64,000 nt of DNA from contig JAAOMT010000074.1 in the NCBI GenBank assembly GCA_016748015.1, positions 109,533 to 173,532 on the forward strand. The letters run 5' to 3'. Below, piece by piece: positions 59,446 through 64,000 of the stretch. The stretch's first letter is position 1. Every line of letters begins with the position of its first letter. This DNA is from Geosiphon pyriformis. Lineage: Eukaryota; Glomeromycota; Glomeromycetes; Archaeosporales; Geosiphonaceae. The notes below the pieces were generated by a model. That model was not told the origin of the DNA, made no database searches, and saw only the letters and a list, made by a program, of their open reading frames with translations. Made by a program: the position numbers and the translations under genes.

Positions 59446-61453
59446 ATGCCTGGCGGAAAATCCAAAAAAATAAAAGTAGATTGGCTAGCTATTGAGCCTC
59501 CAAAACTGAGGGTTTTTATTTCTTATTTTCTTGCTTCGGAGCTGTATTGGTGGTCAAAGAACGCTCTGGCTTGGGAACCCAAAAAACATATGATATTTTA
59601 CAGTGTTTTCTCCTCTTCTCACCGTAATAAATAAGTCTGCGACCAACAGAAATGGTGCTTCCCAGAAAAAACGTATAGACTCTCAAATCTTTTACTGAAA
59701 GAATCACCTATCAATTCCGCATTGAAAATATAATATGAAAGCTTTTGTGCCTCTTTGTAGCCTTAGGTCCACATGAAGAAGATGATTGTGGCTTTGTCTT
59801 TGTCAGGAAACGTAACTTAACGACAGATTTTTCAGCATCGATGGGCTACATAGAAAATCCGCAATCATCGAACACACAGGCATCCCAAACCTGGGCCGAG
59901 AAATCACAAACACCTGAAAAACCCTTAAAACGCTCTAGTCCTGTTTTATCACATTCCAAACTCACACCAGAAGCTAAAACTCCTTCAAGAACATTGGAAT
60001 CAATAGTTGCCATACCTCTTGCAGAGACACCCATGATAAGAAAAAATCAAGAAATTCGAAAAGGCAGAAGAAGATCAAGTTTGGAGATGAGAGGAAAAAG
60101 AACCTCCACCATTGGAATGGGGATCATGCGTATGGAAAAATCCGAGTCATTTTTTTATTAGATCTATTTATTTCATCATTTATTTTCTCTTTTAGTCAAA
60201 CCACATGCAAGTCTCGATCCCAAAGAATTCTATCGCCACATTAAGGTAGAGCTGCCTGGCCCTCACAAAATGAAACAGTTGTTAGTATGGTGCGGTCAGC
60301 GTGCCATTGAGAAACAAAAAGCAAAAGATGAGAATATTCTTAAAATAGGTAAAAGTTCAAAGTTGGGGTATTAGTAATTTTTGAGGCTGGCCATTGATCT
60401 TTATTTTGTTTACTTTTCCGGAATCTTCTTTTTCTCATACAGCCAAGATAGTAGAAGAAGAAATTCTCAATAAAATGATGAACAATCAAATAAATACTTC
60501 GTGGTATAACCGGAAGGTTTTTACATTCAAATCTTGACATGATTTACTCAAAATAATTAATATTGCACGCGTTAATACTTTTTTTTTACGAAATTTAGAT
60601 TATCCATGACCTAAATCAAGACTCACCTCAAAAAAAGCAGCATCCTCAAAATATTGAAAATGAAAAAAAATTAAGAGAATACGAAGATACACTTTCAAGG
60701 TCAGATAACTCAAACAATGGAAAAACTTCACGTTTCTTTATTCTCGCTTCGGATTTATTTTGAATCTTGCCAATTCTTTATCTTTCATGAAAGGCTAAAA
60801 GCTGAAGATCAAGAATGGACCGATCTTATAAGAAATGTAAATTCGTATCATGCCTCTATTTTGGATGATTGTGCGAATTTGCCGCCAAACAAATTAATGA
60901 CATCCAATCCACTGGATACGACAGATATCTCACTATTAACCGAAGAAGAAAGGCAGTATTTGGAAAATTATTGCTCAAAAGATAAAAATCTTGCTGAAGA
61001 TCAGTTCGCCGAAGAGACTATGACAACGATTGAATGCGAGGTAATTAAAAAACATAATTAGGATCTTCTATTAATATTTAATTTTAATTCTGTTCTTGAT
61101 ATGATTATTTTAGATTGATCAATTTTACCAAAGGTTGTACAATGCATACGTATTTGAGGAGGCAGCACAAATATATTGCGATAGCATGCTTGAAAAACTT
61201 CGTGATGCTTTAAGAAAACGACAGCAAGGCAATATTGAGTCCAGTCTAGAAATCAAAGAAGTGTTGAGAGCATTGACGGGTAAGTCTTAATTGAATTGAA
61301 TTTATAATTCATTGTTTTAGGTTATTAATAATAATTTAAATACCTTTTTAATAAAGTAAAATCTTGTGAGGTTGCCCAAGTCTAGATTTTGTTTCACAAC
61401 CGCTTTTGAGACAACCTTCTCAGGTATCGGAATTGATAACAGATAATTTCTGA
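59446..61453 (+). CDS. Kinetochore protein DSN1/Mis13 (Mis12-MIND complex subunit)
   Basis: Nine exons (59446-59475, 59636-59672, 59767-60129, 60196-60348, 60443-60516, 60599-60699, 60794-61040, 61114-61279, 61386-61453) give 412 aa. Dsn1 joins Mis12, Nnf1 and Nsl1 to link CENP-C/CENP-T at the inner kinetochore to Ndc80. Residues 1-120 are low-complexity with DDCGFVFVRKR; KGRRRSSLEMRGKR (121-134) matches the basic, Ser-rich segment phosphorylated by Aurora B in other species. The conserved core reads DPKEFYRHI...LPGPHKMKQLLVWCGQRA (about 151-180). The C-terminal half is helical (EEEILNKMMN, DQEWTDLIRNVNSYHASILD, EEAAQIYCDSMLEKLRDALR) and ends SELITDNF. The two tiny first exons and the last exon rest on phase and motif fit, so they are less certain. 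Confidence 0.88.
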
Positions 61454-63116
61454 TCTGAGATTCTGATGGAGATAGCATATCGTCGATTCTACGGGTGGCA
61501 TGTAGTATGCCTTACTACCCTCTGGATTTGTCCCGTGCAAGCGCTGCAGAAATCGGTTGACTTCCCGACTTACTATTGTATATAGGTTCCAGATTCATGT
61601 CGATTCAGGAATCCCGTTTCAAAAAACATGTAATTTTCAGAACACGATTGTATCGATCAACGAGACCAACCTACTGATATTTGGTAAATGAGGACTGTGA
61701 TTTCTATTTTGTATGATATGACAATTTTTAACATTTAATACTTCTTGGTTAGTTGGCTTTTTTTCTTGAAGTAAATATACCAAAAAGATTTTGGCTTCAC
61801 TCAATTGCAGAAAGAGAGAAAAGGTTATCTTGAACATGCAATTCTCGTTATGTTAAAATTTTGCAATAAGAACTGGGAGGATTTGAAGACGTGCACTTTT
61901 TTTATAGTAAATTATATAAACACGAAACTAATTTCAAAGAGGATTTTAATAGTTTTGTTCCATTTTAAGTTTTGAAATTTCGTCAATTATTCAATTTCTT
62001 GGTTATTTTTTACCACCAAATTGCCTTCGAATTGTGAGAAAAGTAAATGGCCCTTGAGCATAATTTTCAAGAATTTTTTTTTTTTTTTAACAGTTAGTTA
62101 GGCTTGGCTAATGAAATTTAAACCCATGAAAATTCGGATCAGAAGTGGTAGTCGGCACCAACTTTTACTATCCGATCGTCAAACCATTATTTCCTCGAGA
62201 TCGGGAACAGTTCTAAATTGAATCGAGATTTTTTACCTTGATAAAATTAAAGTAAAACTACGATCTCAAAATCCTGAGGCCGAAAAGCATCTTGATCGAT
62301 CCTTTTTTGAATGATATGATCACTCGGAGCAAAAAAGGGATTGCAAAAAGGAGATCACCAAAAAAAAAACAATTTCATCATCAATCATGATAACAATTAA
62401 AATTACGAAATTTCTTAATCAAATGGATAAAAGAGGGAGAGGGCAGTGTTAAAAGTTTTGCCATTATGGTTCTTTTTTAATTTTTAATCGAGATATTTAG
62501 TTCCCGAGTTTTGACCAGTATATTATCGAGAAATTGAGAATTTAAAGTTTTTTCTTTGAGAAATCGGACATTTTTTTTTTCCAGAATCTTAATGGAAGAG
62601 CATGATGTCAGATGTTTTGACAAAAAGTTTATATTATTAACTTAATACGACTAATTGTGTGGAACAGGTGTGTGAAAACGATGGTAAACAGACGGACGGA
62701 CCTAGGAACAGAATGACGGACGACGACGAATCGAGATAATTTTGAAAAAGACGATTGACGAAATAATATACACAAGTAAAGGCGGAAAAATTATTGAGTA
62801 GTGGTAAAAAAAAAAATTTTTTTTTTTTTCAAAAAAAGAAAGAACAAAAACAAGTTCATGATAGTGGTATACTACAAAAGGGAAAACTGGGGAAAAATCA
62901 AGCACACAAAACACACGCACGTCTATATACTGTAAAGTTTATGTACATGTAGAACAAGGGCCAGAACGCGAAGCTAACTCACGTCAGGAGAAAGCAAAAA
63001 TAGCGAACCCTGCCTCTAAAAGGATAATCAACATCATCTCTGCAGTTGATCTAAATTTACAAATATTGACAAATACCATAATTGATTATAGTAATAAAGT
63101 TATTAATGAAGTCATT
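61454..63116. other. Convergent intergenic region between DSN1 and the GATA factor
   Basis: 1.66 kb without a supported gene. Short frames have no domain. Contains T- and A-runs (62077-62089, 62808-62830) and GACGGACGACGACG near 62715. Probably the 3' UTRs of both converging genes. Confidence 0.5.
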
Positions 63117-64000
63117 TCATCGTCTGTCGCGATCCTCCTCGCTTTTCATCGGATGAATATGATCATCTCTTGATTCGGTTCTTAATCTTTTACTAGAAAT
63201 TTCTCTTTCATCGATGGATGATCCACGTGATTTTGATATTCCAATTGCTTCTGTAGTAGAGGAAGGTGAATTAGAAGTCAATGGATTGTTATTGTTGTTT
63301 TCAGAAGATTGTGATTGTGATTGTGGTGGTGGTTGTTGCTGTTGCATAGCCGAGAGTGCACGTTTTCTAGTTAACTTTGCAAAGTCTAAGAAAGCCAATA
63401 ATGATAAAAGAAATTGGGATTATTTATTTTGGAGATAATTCGATCTAATTGATAAATTCAATTAGTCCAAATTAGAAAAAAAAACGGATAATTACGTAGA
63501 CCACAAGCGTTGCAAAGGGTCCTTGCACCATCTGGACCGCGACGCCATTCTGGTGTTTCTGAAATATTACAAGAATGACATCTTCCGGGAGGTGCAGCAC
63601 GCTTCTATGAGAATAAATAGTGAAAAGTGAGCACGCGATATTCTAATTATAGTTTAATTAAAAATATCAATGTCGGAAAATTTAAATGAAAAATTTACGC
63701 TTCGTTTTCGATATTTTGTTCGTGTAGGCGTAACGCCTATGGGAGATCTCTTACTCCTAAGGATCTCCATTCCATCATCTCCATTCTATCCAGGAAAACA
63801 AAAGAAAAGAAAAGAAAAGAAAAGATTTGTATTTGTTATTTTATAAATAAATTGAATTTCTTCATCTCAGAATCATGAAAGTCTTCTCCTCAGTTACCGA
63901 ATCACCTGATCGACTACCAATCTCTTGCCTAATGGAAGATAAAACATTAAGGACCTCAGATGCTCTGGTGATCATCTCGGTGACCAACTTTTCTGTTGAA
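63117..64000 (-). CDS. GATA-type zinc-finger transcription factor, white-collar-2-like (C-terminal part)
   Basis: Runs off the right edge, so the N-terminus is missing. Visible exons are 64000-63898 (partial), 63785-63699, 63604-63496 and 63385-63117. The finger is [20 protein letters not shown] followed by [18 protein letters not shown], i.e. C-x2-C-x18-C-x2-C, the 18-residue-loop type IVb typical of fungal White Collar proteins; an intron splits the His after NACGL. Upstream is a helical [20 protein letters not shown] segment like that before the WC-2 finger, and basic [15 protein letters not shown]; downstream is a Gln/Ser/Asn-rich tail ending [17 protein letters not shown]. White Collar proteins are light-responsive regulators; whether a PAS domain is present lies outside the window. 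An (AAAAG)n repeat sits in the intron near 63798-63825. Confidence 0.88.

Overview
This window looks like nuclear DNA of an early-diverging filamentous fungus, most likely an arbuscular mycorrhizal fungus (Glomeromycotina, Rhizophagus-like). The signs are an AT-rich genome, many short GT-AG introns, fungal-type genes (RIB1, SYS1, COA3, RVS167/Hob1, Sog2-type RAM protein, white-collar-like GATA factor), a fragment of a protein-kinase family I recall as expanded in Rhizophagus, and a LINE whose ORF1 and RT proteins resemble ones I recall from that genus. The organism call is inference. I rebuilt the spliced genes by eye; for every complete model the exon phases add up to an open frame.

Layout. 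0-1.77 kb: decayed LINE 3' end. 1.8-4.9 kb: no gene seen. 4.9-16.7 kb: dense gene block with LAMMER kinase (-), LSM7 (-), an unrecognised 115-aa ORF (+), endonuclease V (+), GTP cyclohydrolase II/RIB1 (-), Mpv17/PMP22 protein (-), SYS1 (+). 17.5-18.45 kb: broken protein-kinase gene. 18.5-20.1 kb: AT-rich repeat, then a possible hAT-like remnant. 20.6-27.4 kb: COA3 (+), RVS167 BAR-SH3 (+), Sog2-type RAM protein (-), PQ-loop membrane protein (-). 28.0-30.65 kb: AT-rich repeat. 30.75-32.3 kb: RPP40 subunit of RNase P/MRP (-). 32.8-47.6 kb: two nearly full-length, head-to-head LINE copies with a third 3' fragment between them, nested in the AT-rich repeat. 49.4-51.8 kb: broken trimethyllysine dioxygenase gene (-). 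52.5-53.2 kb: glutathione S-transferase (+). 53.4-59.2 kb: more AT-rich repeat, a transposon-like patch and a decayed LINE 3' end (-). 59.4-61.5 kb: kinetochore DSN1/Mis13 (+). 63.1 kb to the edge: C-terminal part of a white-collar-2-like GATA factor (-).

The genes are unrelated housekeeping functions: RNA processing (LSM7, RPP40), riboflavin synthesis (RIB1), mitochondrion (Mpv17-like, COA3), Golgi and membrane traffic (SYS1, RVS167), polarity signalling (Sog2-type), chromosome segregation (DSN1), light or nitrogen-type regulation (GATA). No operon-like logic is seen; several pairs share divergent promoters or converge.

The most interesting part is the repeat landscape. LINE copies appear in a graded decay series dominated by C:G to T:A changes, which produce in-frame stops without frameshifts, and a separate AT-rich repeat family recurs at least five times in the same orientation. 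The LINE carries a conserved 5' hairpin and an ATGA overlap between ORF1 and ORF2. No rRNA, tRNA or CRISPR array was seen.
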